Assembly: GCA_009667805.1 (NCBI GenBank)
Contig: RXON01001453.1
Location: 25,226-89,225 of the forward strand
DNA from: Leptobrachium leishanense
Lineage: Eukaryota; Chordata; Amphibia; Anura; Megophryidae
DNA length: 64,000 nucleotides
Reading direction: 5' to 3'
Shown: piece after piece, positions 43,285-55,591 of the stretch
How positions within the stretch are numbered: position 1 is the stretch's first letter
How the letters are laid out: each line of letters starts with the position of its first letter
Notes under the pieces: model-generated
Seen by the model: only the letters and a program-made list of their open reading frames with translations
Database searches by the model: none
Told to the model about the DNA's origin: nothing
Program-made: the position numbers and the translations under genes

Positions 43285-43769
43285 TGTTAAATTTTAAGAT
43301 TCTAATATAATTACCATATATGGATGCCATAAACCCTTTTCAAGTTTCTGCTTATATATCAAAATGGAAGATGCTGCGCTATGCTGCGCCACGCTACGCC
43401 ATGGCGAGAGACCCCAAAATCAGCCACAAAGCAATGTAGCGTCAGTCATGTCTGAAATATCCTTCCTTAGACAGACTTTTTTATTAGATTTCAAAGAACT
43501 TATAGCCAATCAGCATACAGATACATTTCTACGTCAGAGTTTAACCAACAGTGAGACAAAAATTACTACATATGATTCAGAGATGGCTTTTCTCTAGCTT
43601 ACACTATCCACACACCCTTTTCCTGTACAGACAGGAAATCAGCTAAATTCCATAGGCTAACATCCTATGCAAGTAAAAGACTTGCAGGGTTTGACACTTT
43701 AAATGGGAGGGGGGGATTTCACACTAATGCAAGAATTAAAAACTACCTATCATATTAAAATACCTGTCA
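43285..43769 (-). repeat. Left (3') LTR of the non-coding element
   Basis: It matches 49066-49532 throughout (shared atataattaccatatatgg, gaagatgctgcgctatgctg and tgacactttaaat...ggaggg), with several indels. Confidence 0.88.
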
Positions 43770-44519
43770 ATCGTCTCATTGATCACATATACAATCGTGA
43801 TCACTAAAATGGATAAAACAAACTAGACAATTAAACTAATTATACCTGGGGCCATGGTATCCTCGCCTAATACCTGTACGATATACGAAAAGGATTCCCC
43901 AAGGAGGCCCTTTATGAGCATAAAATACACTTATCTATCTAGATTCACTCTTCCAGCGACCCACACTTGGAGCATAGGCAAAAATACCTAATCTAGACAT
44001 TAAATAACTATTTATTCCCATTTCCCAAAATATAATTCACCGAACAAGAAAAGTATAATAACTTGAATGTAAGTTCATTTATCTATTAAATCAACATGAG
44101 TCAGATCTATATCTGTGTGTTTTCCTATGTTCAGCTTCACTCCACAAAACGCATACACACCTGCATTCACACACACACTCAAGAAATACATTCTCATTTT
44201 CACAAATCCGATCCTTTCTCACACTTATCTAGGGGATTAAATAAAAAAAATTCCATAATCTAATACCGTAGTCCACAGTGCGAGATCAAGGTGTGGTCTT
44301 TTTCAACATCCCAGCTTGAGACGCATAATCATTGAATGTCATCAGAGCTCCCACCATAGGGACTCCTGAACAAGCTGTCTCTTTGCGCTGGTTGCTTATT
44401 ACCTGTGACCTTTGACCTTGACACAAAATGTCCATGATTCGTTCCATATGCAGTCATTGTGACTGTCAGGTTTCTTGATGATGTGATATGGTTTTAGCAG
44501 CAATAAAGAAAAGAAAAAA

Positions 44520-47510
44520 AGAAAAGAAAATATGGTATACCCCGCTAATCATATACATCCATTTATTCATTGTCACTCTCAAGTGCACGAAAACAATAAA
44601 AATGTTAATTTACACAAGAAGAGACACAGATAATAAATTTAAAAATTTCCCCGCAAAACCTATCGGCCTCACGCAACAAAAAAAAATAAAAATCATATTA
44701 CTTCTGACTCATTGCATTAGAGAAGAAAAGAAAGAAAATATATATATATATACAACTTTGGCTCAAAAGGGAAATAGCTGAAGTGCATATTCCACCCATT
44801 TAAATATCAAAAAATATTTAAATTACTATCCTATTCAGTCTTGTTCGGTGTTTTGAAACAAACCTGGTGTTTATAAAAACACACCAATCCTCAAATATAA
44901 TCCAAAAAATAAAAACAATTTAAATTTTACCAAATTAAAACTTTCCATTTACCACTATATATGTCATGAAACGTATTTATGCAAATGCATTAAATTATAT
45001 GTTCCTAAATACATTAATTAACTTTAATTGGATGTGTTCTTCAATAATCCTAAATGTGTCAGGGAATTTGAACAATATTGATTGTAACCGAACAACAAAA
45101 ATAATAAAATATAAAGTGATAAAAGACACAAAATAATTATCACTTAGACGACAACACAAAGATAATCCATCAGCATATAAAAATACATTATCCTCTTCTG
45201 TCTTTGTCTTCTGTCTTATTGGTTGAAAATAACTGTTATTTCCAAATCAATGATCTTCTTTAATCGCATGATTTATTGATGAGGTGTTGAAAAATTAGAA
45301 TGTTTTATTGCCTGGTGTCTGATAATTCCTTATTATCAGTTGGTTTTAACATTGCAATGTGAAATGATAATGTGTTTGAGTAAATTTCCTTCAATTCCAA
45401 CAGCTTCATCAATATTGGTATTCAATAATCTTCCATCTAGCTTGAGCAAAGTTGGCATGCATGGGTAATTTTCACCTAAAGTAAAACACTTGGGAAAATT
45501 TATATGGTTAAAATACTTTAAAATGGAGAAAAAAAATGCAACACATTTTTTGGACACAAAGAAAAAGGAGTGGTCATGAGAGAGAAAAAATGGAGGGGCT
45601 AGGAGAAAAATGTGAAAACTGATTTTTTTTTTACTTTTGCAACGGTCACCAATTTTCTCAAAATGCTCTTCAATTCAAATAAAAAAACATATAACAAAAA
45701 TATAAACTGGGAAAGAAAGTAAAGAAGGGCATGTTTAAAACTTGACGCGTTAACTAGCACAAAGTTCTCAGAGGAAACTCAGAGAAAAAGATTCTTAATA
45801 AACATTTAAAACAACAATCTTTATTAAGGATATTGGTTAAAAACAAACATTCAAACGTGAGGTGTTTGTGCAGCTATTTTACAACCTGTTTTATTCCCTC
45901 CAAGAAAATTCAATGGGGGCACAGTCATACGTTGTTGCACTTCACACCAAAATACAAAAACATCAGACAGCAAAAAATAAAACTAGACATATGGCTACCA
46001 ATGCAGAAAAAAAAAGAAAAGAAAATATGGTATACCCCGCTAATCATATACATCCATTTATTCATTGTCACTCTCAAGTGCACGAAAACAATAAAAATGT
46101 TAATTTACACAAGAAGAGACACAGATAATAAATTTAAAAATTTCCCCGCAAAACCTATCGGCCTCACGCAACAAAAAAAAATAAAAATCATATTACTTCT
46201 GACTCATTGCATTAGAGAAGAAAAGAAAGAAAATATATATATATATATACAACTTTGGCTCAAAAGGGAAATAGCTGAAGTGCATATTCCACCCATTTAA
46301 ATATCAAAAAATATTTAAATTACTATCCTATTCAGTCTTGTTCGGTGTTTTGAAACAAACCTGGTGTTTATAAAAACACACCAATCCTCAAATATAATCC
46401 AAAAAATAAAAACAATTTAAATTTTACCAAATTAAAACTTTCCATTTACCACTATATATGTCATGAAACGTATTTATGCAAATGCATTAAATTATATGTT
46501 CCTAATACATTAATTAACTTTAATTGGATGTGTTCTTCAATAATCCTAAATGTGTCAGGGAATTTGAACAATATTGATTGTAACCGAACAACAAAAAATA
46601 AAAATATAAAGTGATAAAAGACACAAAATAATTATCACTTAGACGACAACACAAAGATAATCCATCAGCATATAAAAATACATTATCCTCTTCTGTCTTT
46701 GTCTTCTGTCTTATTGGTTGAAAATAATGTTATTTCCAAATCAATGATCTTCTTTAATCGCATGATTTATTGATGAGGTGTTGAAAAATTAGAATGTTTT
46801 ATTGCCTGGTGTCTGATAATTCCTTATTATCAGTTGGTTTTAACATTGCAATGTGAAATGATAATGTGTTTGAGTAAATTTCCTTCAATTCCAACAGCTT
46901 CATCAATATTGGTATTCAATAATCTTCCATCTAGCTTGAGCAAAGTTGGCATGCATGGGTAATTTTCACCTAAAGTAAAACACTTGGGAAAATTTATATG
47001 GTTAAAATACTTTAAAATGGAGAAAAAAAATGCAACACATTTTTTGGACACAAAGAAAAAGGAGTGGTCATGAGAGAGAAAAAATGGAGGGGCTAGGAGA
47101 AAAATGTGAAAACTGATTTTTTTTTTACTTTTGCAACGGTCACCAATTTTCTCAAAATGCTCTTCAATTCAAATAAAAAAACATATAACAAAAATATAAA
47201 CTGGGAAAGAAAGTAAAGAAGGGCATGTTTAAAACTTGACGCGTTAACTAGCACAAAGTTCTCAGAGGAAACTCAGAGAAAAAGATTCTTAATAAACATT
47301 TAAAACAACAATCTTTATTAAGGATATTGGTTAAAAACAAACATTCAAACGTGAGGTGTTTGTGCAGCTATTTTACAACCTGTTTTATTCCCTCCAAGAA
47401 AATTCAATGGGGGCACAGTCATACGTTGTTGCACTTCACACCAAAATACAAAAACATCAGACAGCAAAAAATAAAACTAGACATATGGCTACCAATGCAG
47501 AAAAAAAGAA
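44520..47510. repeat. 1494-bp direct tandem duplication
   Basis: Landmarks recur at constant spacing: atatggtataccccgctaat at about 44529 and 46025, and atggctaccaatgcagaaaa at about 45990 and 47485. The copies differ by only a handful of indels, so the duplication is recent relative to the LTRs. The small ORFs at 45336 and 46830 are duplicate chance ORFs. Confidence 0.95.
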
Positions 47511-49045
47511 AACAAACATTACTCACGATACTAAACTACAACCTTCCATCTCCCTTAGTCAACAAAAAAACACCTTCTCTCACCTGAAATCTGCCTAAAT
47601 TCCTTTGTACAGCGCTACAAAACCTGTAGGCGCTTTCCATTAAACTTTCAATCAAGTCCTTCAGCTTTATATCACTTCATCTCCTCTTAGATTGCAAACA
47701 ATTAAACATGACCTCTTTGCTTGCTGTATTATGATGAACCTACATATATATTCCATTATACACATTACAAAACCTGTAAATGACCTCAGTCAGCCATTTT
47801 GGCAAAACATATAACCTATATTAAGGTGTGGTCAATCCCTTTGTGCTGGACTCAAAGAAAGACCAGCGGAAAATAACCGACCACGCCTCTTTTGGGAAAA
47901 TGTATAACTTATATTAAGGCAGATTGACGACGCCCATCACCTTGATACACAATTTTTTTTATATATATCATACATCAACGTGTATCATCCCTTCACACTT
48001 TAAATCCAGCTCGAACAATTCCTTTGTCTCTTTCACGTCTGCTTCGCATGCACGCCGAACATGCTCAAACTTCGCCCAATTCTACATTTTATAATGCAGT
48101 AACAGTTCCACAATTCAATTATCCAACTGGCATTGCTAAACCGCACTACACATTCCATTATCCAACTTGAATTGCTTAAAAAAAAAAAACCTCACATTTA
48201 GTGTAGATAATGAAGAGAGATTAGGAACAATTGAAAAGAGAGAAGAGACAAAAAAACTTATCGCAAGCCTGAATTAAGGGAGGGCTATTTCTTTTACAGC
48301 AGATAAGGGGGAGAAACACGGACACACGGCATTCAACTCTTTTTTATACTGGCAAAGTGACATATTCCAAAGGAAATCAGTCCCTATACACACAGAAACA
48401 CAGACAGCTGTACAGTGTAATAAAATATAAAACATCAAAGATAAGCACATACATTAATTAGCAAATCCTTTAGAATCAGTTAGGTTATAAAACAGCGCAC
48501 AAACATACAGCAACACACGAATGGCAAAATGGCAATAACGCAAAAAAATTATAATAGCGCGTAAAAAGAAAATTGCTCTTAATGACAGCACAGGAAACCA
48601 TTCTGCTATATAAGAAGAAACTATACAAATCTAATCAATCAAAATAAAATGCTCAAATGACAAGCAGGTATGGACGAGCCAGAAACTCCAGAACACAAAG
48701 GAGCTACACTACGGACAGAGACCGATAAAGACACACATTTACTCAAACGCTAGAAACAGTTAAAAAAATCTGTTTCCTGGGCGAGTATCACATAAACAAA
48801 TAACACATCTCCGGGTGAGTTGCAACTCAAACTCTTGAGATACATGTGATTCACTCTGCGAGGAATCCAAACGCTTGTCCTTTAATTACAGCAATAAACA
48901 CAAAATAACAACTTATGGAATGATGCTAGATCATCCTTCCGGGTGAGCTTAAACAAACTAAGCCAAAGAGAGTATCCGTCCTTGCAACAAAAAGACATGA
49001 AGATTCATAATCTGAACAAGCAAATGTAACACAGTTGAATGGCAG
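47511..49045. other. Interior of the non-coding LTR element
   Basis: AT-rich sequence without a credible gene; short ORFs only. Confidence 0.5.
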
Positions 49046-49063
49046 ATCCCACTTCTGAGACCA
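49046..49063 (-). other. Primer-binding site, leucine tRNA-like
   Basis: On the minus strand TGGTCTCAGAAGTGGGAT begins two bases after the 5' LTR. It resembles the Leu-tRNA primer sites known from ERV-L-like elements. The match is from memory and would need alignment to a frog tRNA. Confidence 0.65.
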
Positions 49064-49065
49064 AT

Positions 49066-49532
49066 TGTTAAATTTTAAGATTCTAATATAATTACCATAT
49101 ATGGATGCCATAAACCCTTTTCAAGTTTCTTCTTATATATCAAAACGGAAGATGCTGCGCTATGCTGCGCTACGCCATGGCGAGAGACAGCCACAAGAAA
49201 TGCAGCATCAGGTCATGTCTGGGCATCCCCTGCCAGACAGACTGTTTTATTAGATTTCAAAGAACTTATAGCCAATCAGCATACACATACATTTCTACAT
49301 CAGAGTTTAACCAACAGTGAGACAAAAGATAACTACATATGATTCAGAGATGGCTTTTCTCTAGTTTACACTGTCCACACATCCTTTCCTGCACAGACAG
49401 GAAATCGGCTACATTCCACCAGCTAACATCCTATGCAAGAAAAAGACTTGCAGGGTTTGACACTTTAAATAGGAGGGGGGATTTCACACTAATGCAAGAA
49501 TTAAAAACTTTATCATATTAAAATACCTTTCA
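49066..49532 (-). repeat. Right (5') LTR of the non-coding element
   Basis: It pairs with 43285-43769. Its outer end (…accttTCA) abuts TRIM SPRY-coding sequence directly. Confidence 0.88.
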
Positions 49533-49721
49533 GTAAATTAATCCAGTTCCCTCACTCCTTTTCCTGTCATAGATTGGGGATATTCCTGGACTATGATTTG
49601 GGAAGTTTGTCCTTTTATGAGCTGTGTGACCCAATCAGACACTTACACACCTTCACTGCCGCCTTCACCAAGCTGGTCCATGCTGGATTCTGTGTATGTG
49701 GGGGTAATTGCTGGGTGAGAA
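49533..49721 (+). pseudogene. TRIM SPRY-domain C-terminal scrap
   Basis: The plus-strand frame reads QFPHSFSCHRLGIFLDYD, nearly identical to the last residues visible in the intact TRIM gene (QLPHSFSCHRLGIFLDYE). It continues SLSFYELCDPIRHLHTFTAA to a WVRI ending typical of SPRY domains, then a stop. The upstream part is cut off by the LTR at 49532. It also shows what the missing end of the window's TRIM gene probably looks like. Confidence 0.87.
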
Positions 49722-50872
49722 TTTGAGGAATTTGGGATTTTGTGTCAGTTAAAATGATTTCTAGGAGTGAAAACTCTTTAACCCATAGAATGCCTTGCTG
49801 GGTTTAGCTAATAATCCCATATTAAGAATAATTGTATAAAAAGAAAGGAATGCTTGTGCAGAAACATGATGGGATCCCCCTCTGATAATGGGCCGAGCAG
49901 GACATGAGATCCACCAACTGGCTCAAACATTACTGGAAAATCCCATTCTTAATATTCCTCTTAATGGAAAGTTTCTGGATCAGGTTGTGCAGATGTAAAT
50001 GCTATTTCCCTGTGATTGCGGATTGGCTGAATGTTTACCCCCTGATCGCTGGCTATTAAGCTGATCCTTTGAGATCTCGTGGCTTTGCTCCTGATTTATA
50101 CTGATTGATTGATCATAGAACTGATACTCGCTGATAGATTTGTAATCAATAAATCTGATTTCTATTTCACACAAACGCCGCGTAAAGAATGACTTGTCTG
50201 TGTCCGTTCCCTCCAATCAGTGATGAGTATTTATATGCACAGGGGGGGGGCTCCGGGTACTCGGGTATCATTAATACATGTTACTCCCTGAGGTCACATG
50301 ATGCACGTGGTTTAATATACAGGCTGGAGGTCACCCAGGGGTTAAATAACAGAAAATCCAAAGCTAAAAGCAGGAGAAATACTCGGGGACAATTCCATGT
50401 ATGTGACACAAAACAGGGGTATGGAGAGATGTGGTCGGGCAGAGATCGGGGCTGGCAGCGCAGGTTCAGAGTCGCTTGTAGACGCAGGAGAATCAAATCA
50501 CAAATAAGTATCAAATGCCAATACTCAGTGTACACAGAGAAATGACGAGTGAGGCTGGAAGCAGCTATATAAAGAATATAAGGCCACACGGAGCTATATA
50601 AATATCTGCTTCATGCGGATAAAAGATAGTGACTTTATGCGGGAAACAATGTTTAAGCAATGCGCAGATATTCCTGCAAAGTGCTGTGTGATTGGAAAGT
50701 CTGCTGTTACTTTGCACGTGATATAAAGTTATACATATAATGTGCACAGATCCAGATTAAAAACCTTATTAATGACAAATAGCAATTTAAATCATATTCT
50801 CAGGGCTCTGTCGCCACCTAGTGTCTAGAAATCATCATGACCACAACACCATGAAACTTGTGTTGAGATTCT
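49722..50872. other. Unassigned non-coding sequence
   Basis: This may include the 3' UTR of the TRIM relic. Only short ORFs are present and no repeat family was recognised. Confidence 0.35.
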
Positions 50873-51130
50873 AGGGGCCCTATTACAATCTTCGCGCAAA
50901 CGTTTGCGCCGGCGCAAAAACGCATTAACTTGAGGGATAAAACCCTTTGCACTGAACCCTTTGCGCTGTACGTGCCCTTTGCGAGCGTACTGTAATGCGC
51001 GCGTCCTATACTTAACATTGTGAGTGCAAATGCGTTTCTGCGCTGGTACGCGGATGGTATTACAATCTATGCGCAGGATTTAACGCACAGCCTTTGCGCT
51101 CATACTTTTAACGACTCCTAAAAGCTGGTG
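50873..51130. mobile_element. GC-rich MITE-like segment
   Basis: It begins GGGGCCCTATTACAATCTTC; a second tattacaatctatgcgcag occurs at 51058. CpG-rich motifs (gcgcaaacgtttgcgccggc) include a palindrome. The boundaries are unclear. Confidence 0.4.
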
Positions 51131-51246
51131 TTAACGGCAAATCTGAACAACCTGGCCGAACCCGCGGGTGTCTTTTAGGGTTCCTCCATATGTTCAGGGT
51201 GTGTGGGTGTCTTTTTAGGGGTTCCTGTGACTGTATGTGACACTAT

Positions 51247-51530
51247 GACTGTGTGTGTGTCTGTATGTGGATGTGTGTGTCTGTATGTGGATGTGTGTGT
51301 GTCTGTATGTGGGTGTGTGTGTCTGTATGTGGATGTCTGTCAGTGTGTGACTGTATGTGGATGTGTGTGTGTCTGTATGTGGATGTGTGTGTGTCTGTAT
51401 GTGGATGTATGTGTGTCTGTATGTGGATGTTTGTGTGTCTGTATGTGGATGTCTGTCAGTGTGTGACTGTATGTGTCTGTATGTGGGTGGGTGTGTCTGT
51501 ATGTGGATGTGTGTCAGTGTGTGACTGTAG
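51247..51530. repeat. TG-rich minisatellite
   Basis: About a dozen irregular copies of a 20-24 bp unit (tgtgtctgtatgtggatg) are present. The cysteine/valine-rich ORFs over it are artefacts. Confidence 0.9.
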
Positions 51531-51889
51531 ATGATAGATTCCTGTTACATAACCCTGACAATGAAGAAATCGGTGTATGATCTCTGTGTACGCAAACTAA
51601 TGGGTTTGTCTTGTGGCTAGTACCATGGAACCTTAACCCCTCATTTTACAAACCCGCCGAACAAGCACCGCAACACACAGAACAGCCACCCAACGCACCC
51701 ACAAGCCGCCGCCAACCTGCCGAACAGACCACCCAACGCAGCCGACGTCCCGCTGAATGCTGTGGAGAAAAGCTGACAAGTCACAAGACGGGTAAAAAAA
51801 ACCTTTTAAAAGCTGTTTGCAAAAAAACATACTGCACGACAATGTCTGAAAATGATATATGAGTCCTATGAATAATACTAAAAAGGTCT

Positions 51890-54115
51890 GTTACAGAAAA
51901 AATAAACACTATGGGGGAATCGGATTTTTTTTGCAGAAAAATGCCCAGAAAAAAGACTTTTCGCTGCAGAATATTGTGATAAACGGTTTATTAGATACTG
52001 AATAAAACTGGGAATATTTTTAACATTGAAGCCTATGGGATTCGCCTGATTAAACCTGCCGAATGAAACCACTGAACATCAGGGCATTTCACTGACATTT
52101 CTCTGCTGTTCAATGTGAATAGATTAACCCTTGCTTCTTTATGAGGGATTTCACTGCCGCCGAACACTCACCGTATTTCACTGCCGCTAAACAGACACCG
52201 TATTTCACTGCCGCTAAACAGACACCGTATTTCACTGCCACTAAACAGACACCGTATTTCACTGCCGCTAAACAGACACCGTATTTCACTGCCGCTAAAC
52301 AGACACCGTATTTCACTGCCGCCGAACAGACACCGTATTTCACTGCCGCTAAACAGACACCATATTTCACTGCCGCTAAACAGACACCATATTTCACTGC
52401 CGCTAAACAGACACCATATTTCACTGCCGCTAAACAGACACCGTATTTCACTACCGCCGAACAGACATCGTATTTCACTGCCGCTAAACAGACACCATAT
52501 TTCACTGCCTCTAAACAGACACCGTATTTCACTGCCGCTAAACAGACACCGTATTTCACTGCCGCTAAACAGACACCGTATTTCACTGCCGCTAAACAGA
52601 CACCGTATTTCACTGCCGCTAAACAGACACCATATTTCACTGCCGCTAAACAGACACCGTATTTCACTGCCGCTAAACAGACACCGTATTTCACTGCCGC
52701 TAAACAGATACCGTATTTCACTGCCGTTGAACAGACACCGTATTTCACTGCCGCTAAACAGACACCGTATTTCACTGCCGCTGAACAGACACCGTATTTC
52801 ACTGCCGCTAAACAGACACCATATTTCACTGCCGCTAAACAGACACCGTATTTCACTGCCGTTGAACAGACACCGTATTTCACTACCGCCGAACAGACAT
52901 CGTATTTCACTGCCGCTAAACAGACACCGTATTTCACTGCCGCTAAACAGACACCATATTTCACTGCCGCCGAACAGACACCGTATTTCACTGCCGCTAA
53001 ATAGACACCGTATTTTACTGCCGCCGAACAGACACCGTATTTCACTGCCGCTAAATAGACACCGTATTTCACTGCCGCCGAACAGACATCGTATTTCACT
53101 GCCGCTGAACAGACACCGTATTTCACTGCCGCCGAACAGACATCGTATTTCACTGCCGCTAAACAGACACCGAATTTCACTGCTGCTAAACAGACACCGT
53201 ATTTCACTGCCGCTAAACAGACACCGTATTTCACTACCGCCGAACAGACATCGTATTTCACTGCCGCTAAACAGACACCATATTTCACTGCCGCTAAACA
53301 GGCACCGTATTTCACTGCCGCTAAATAGACACCGTATTTCACTGCCGCCGAACAGACATCGTATTTCACTGCTGCTAAATAGACACCGTATTTCACTGCC
53401 GCCGAACAGACATCGTATTTCACTGCCGCTAAACAGACACCGTATTTCACTGCCGCTAAACAGACACCTTATTTCACTGCCGCCAAACAAACACCATATT
53501 TCACTGCCGCTAAACAGACACCGTATTTCACTACCGCCGAACAGACATCGTATTTCACTGCCGCTAAACAGACACCATATTTCACTGCCGCTAAATAGAC
53601 ACCGAATTTCACTGCCGCTAAACAGACACCGTATTTCACTGCTGCCGAACAGACACCGTATTTCACTGCCGCTAAACAGACACCGTATTTCACTGCCGCT
53701 AAACAGACACCGTATTTCACTGCCGCTAAACAAACACCGTATTTCACTGCCGCCGAACAGATATCGTATTTCACTACCGCCGAACAGACACCGTATTTCA
53801 CTGCCGCTAAACAGACACCGTATTTCACTGCCGCCGAACAAACACCATATTTCACTGCCGCTAAACAGACACCGTATTTCACTGCCGCTAAACAGACACC
53901 GTATTTCACTGCCGCCGAACAGACACCGTATTTCACTGCCGCTAAACAGGCACCGTATTTCACTGCCGCCGAACAGACACCGTATTTCACTGCAATTCAC
54001 CAATATTTTGCAAATCACTAGCTTTTTGAATAGCCGAATGGTCACGAAATTGCACCATACATGGAAATTCTCTGTTCGGTGCAATTTCGAGGCCAGATCA
54101 GCTCTCTCTGAATAA
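51890..54115. mobile_element. MITE of the GGGTTATTCAAAGAG family, minisatellite-expanded
   Basis: The right end reads CTCTCTCTGAATAACCC (54098-54114). The left part (51900-52090) carries the family's ctgcagaatatt, attagatact and CAATGTTAAAAATATTCC-type blocks in reverse orientation. Between them is the 27-bp array. The left terminus was not identified. Confidence 0.65.
52147..53992. repeat. 27-bp minisatellite, about 68 copies
   Basis: The consensus unit contains tttcactgccgctaaacaga followed by caccgta. The array stays in strict 27-bp register: the variant actaccgccg occurs at 52450, 52882, 53233, 53530 and 53773, all multiples of 27 apart. Two main variants (GCTAAA and GCCGAA) alternate irregularly. 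Open frames of 638, 462 and 446 codons on both strands follow from a unit that is a multiple of three and lacks stops. Confidence 0.97.
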
Positions 54116-54440
54116 CCCGAAAAGTGTCAAGGTACAGCTGAGCCTATACTGCACTGCTTATTTTCCAGCTGTGATACAATCATACTGAAAATGATTATTC
54201 ATCCGCATTATTAATTTTTGGTGTATGATATCCTAAGAATTATAATACTTTTTATGTGATCATTGAACAATAGGACTCTTATCACTCTGAGGCAGACTGT
54301 ACATGCCGAGAGCTCACTGATCTCAGCACGTAAAGGCTGTCTGAGAGCTATAGGACTCCTATCACTCTAAAGCAGCCGCTGCATGCCTGGTTTAGTAATA
54401 TCCCAGCATGCAGTGACATTTTACTGAATGCTATAACAGG
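54116..54440. other. Unassigned non-coding sequence
   Basis: No gene is seen. A short direct repeat (taggactcttatcactctga / taggactcctatcactctaa) lies at about 54272 and 54352. Confidence 0.4.
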
Positions 54441-54479
54441 AAGAGGTGTGTCAAATGGAAATTAGGGGGTGCACGAGTT

Positions 54480-55120
54480 TAGCCAGGCCTAGGGCAGCAG
54501 AAAACCTAAATACACCACTGATTCCTAGTGGGGGTGGGGGGCCGGCTGCCATCAGTACGCACCCTCCCCCACAGTCTCTGCTATGGGTACAGCCGCATTG
54601 GCCAGAAGATGGGGGCCCTCCATCCTCATGGTGCACAGCAGCCGCACACCCGGTGCAAGGAAGCTGAAGGAGCTGCAGGCCGGAGCCTAGCCTGCAAGAT
54701 GGCCGACAAGAGGACCCGCCCGGCAAAGAACAAGGCCCGAATCTCTGCTATACTCCGGGGGGGGGCCAAAGCGAGCTCTGAAGTATGCCTCTCGATGGCC
54801 AGACACGCAGGTCACTCAGGAAAAGGTAATTTACAGAGAAAACCAAGTGGAAATCCCCAAAATCAGCGAAAGTCAGCAGAGCTCATCCAAAACGTGTCTG
54901 CTTCCACACATGGCCGGCCGCGCCCCCGGACCAATAAATCCATATTCTATTCACTGGCTATAGATTTATACCATACTTCACCTTTTCTCATATATCGGCT
55001 TTTTCTCCATTTGGGAGTGGATTTGCTTTTATCTTCCTCTGGCTTTTTCATTTTAATGACTTGTTCATTCATGTTGTTCCAGTTCAGTTGTTTGGGAGGG
55101 ATTATTTCTGAATGAAATAA
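54480..55120 (+). other. Possible L1/Tx1-like 5' fragment or short ORF
   Basis: An ATG at 54700 gives MADKRTRPAKNKARISAIL, a basic start reminiscent of LINE ORF1 beginnings, within a 195-codon frame (54528-55115) whose end is hydrophobic and unlike ORF1. No domain is recognised; a coding role is doubtful. Confidence 0.25.
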
Positions 55121-55584
55121 GAGCGGTGATAACGGTCACCCTGTTCTGACGCCTCTTTTTTATTTCAATCTGTTTCCAGATCAGGAAAAGAAGTGATACA
55201 ATAGAGTATGTCTTATACAAAGGTATAAAGTATGTACAGGGATGGATTCGCTCTCAGTGACAGATCACATAGAAACACAGAACATCTAGAAATGCAAAAC
55301 AATATGTGAAGGAAAAGTTATGACATCAGCATCATTCTACTGATCATGGAGCAGCTCCCTGTGTAAAGCAAAGTGATTAAGGATGGAGAATCCAGTTGAG
55401 TTTGGAGAAATGTTATGTCTTCATTCAGTGAGGTTATGGGTGGGTATGACATCACGGCAGATCTTCTGCTTTAAGGATCAGGAGGGGTGATACTGGGAAG
55501 AGGAGCAATGGAGGATGACCGAACGTGTGGATAAAAGGAATGTTGGGCGAGGAAGCAATGTGTCTGTGATGCGGAGGTTGTGCG
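55121..55584. other. Unassigned non-coding sequence
   Basis: No gene or repeat family was recognised. Confidence 0.35.
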
Positions 55585-55591
55585 TCTTTGT

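Larger units (their letters stand above)
43285..49532 (-). mobile_element. Non-coding LTR retrotransposon with Leu-tRNA-like primer site
   Basis: Related LTRs of 485 bp (43285-43769) and 467 bp (49066-49532) have TG...CA ends on the minus strand. A primer site lies 2 bp inside the right LTR. The 5.3-kb interior has no gag or pol reading and includes a 1.49-kb tandem duplication. It resembles a LARD-type or defective retrovirus-derived element. No target duplication is seen. Confidence 0.8.

Noticed and set aside
51203..51534. Cysteine/valine-rich ORFs resembling small secreted proteins
   Set aside because: They translate a TG-rich minisatellite in different frames.
52147..53992. CRISPR-like array
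   Set aside because: Units are contiguous without spacers and the genome is eukaryotic.
52110..54115. Very long ORFs on both strands (638, 462, 446 and 287 codons)
   Set aside because: They are frames over a 27-bp minisatellite whose unit is a multiple of three without stops; several frames are open at once.
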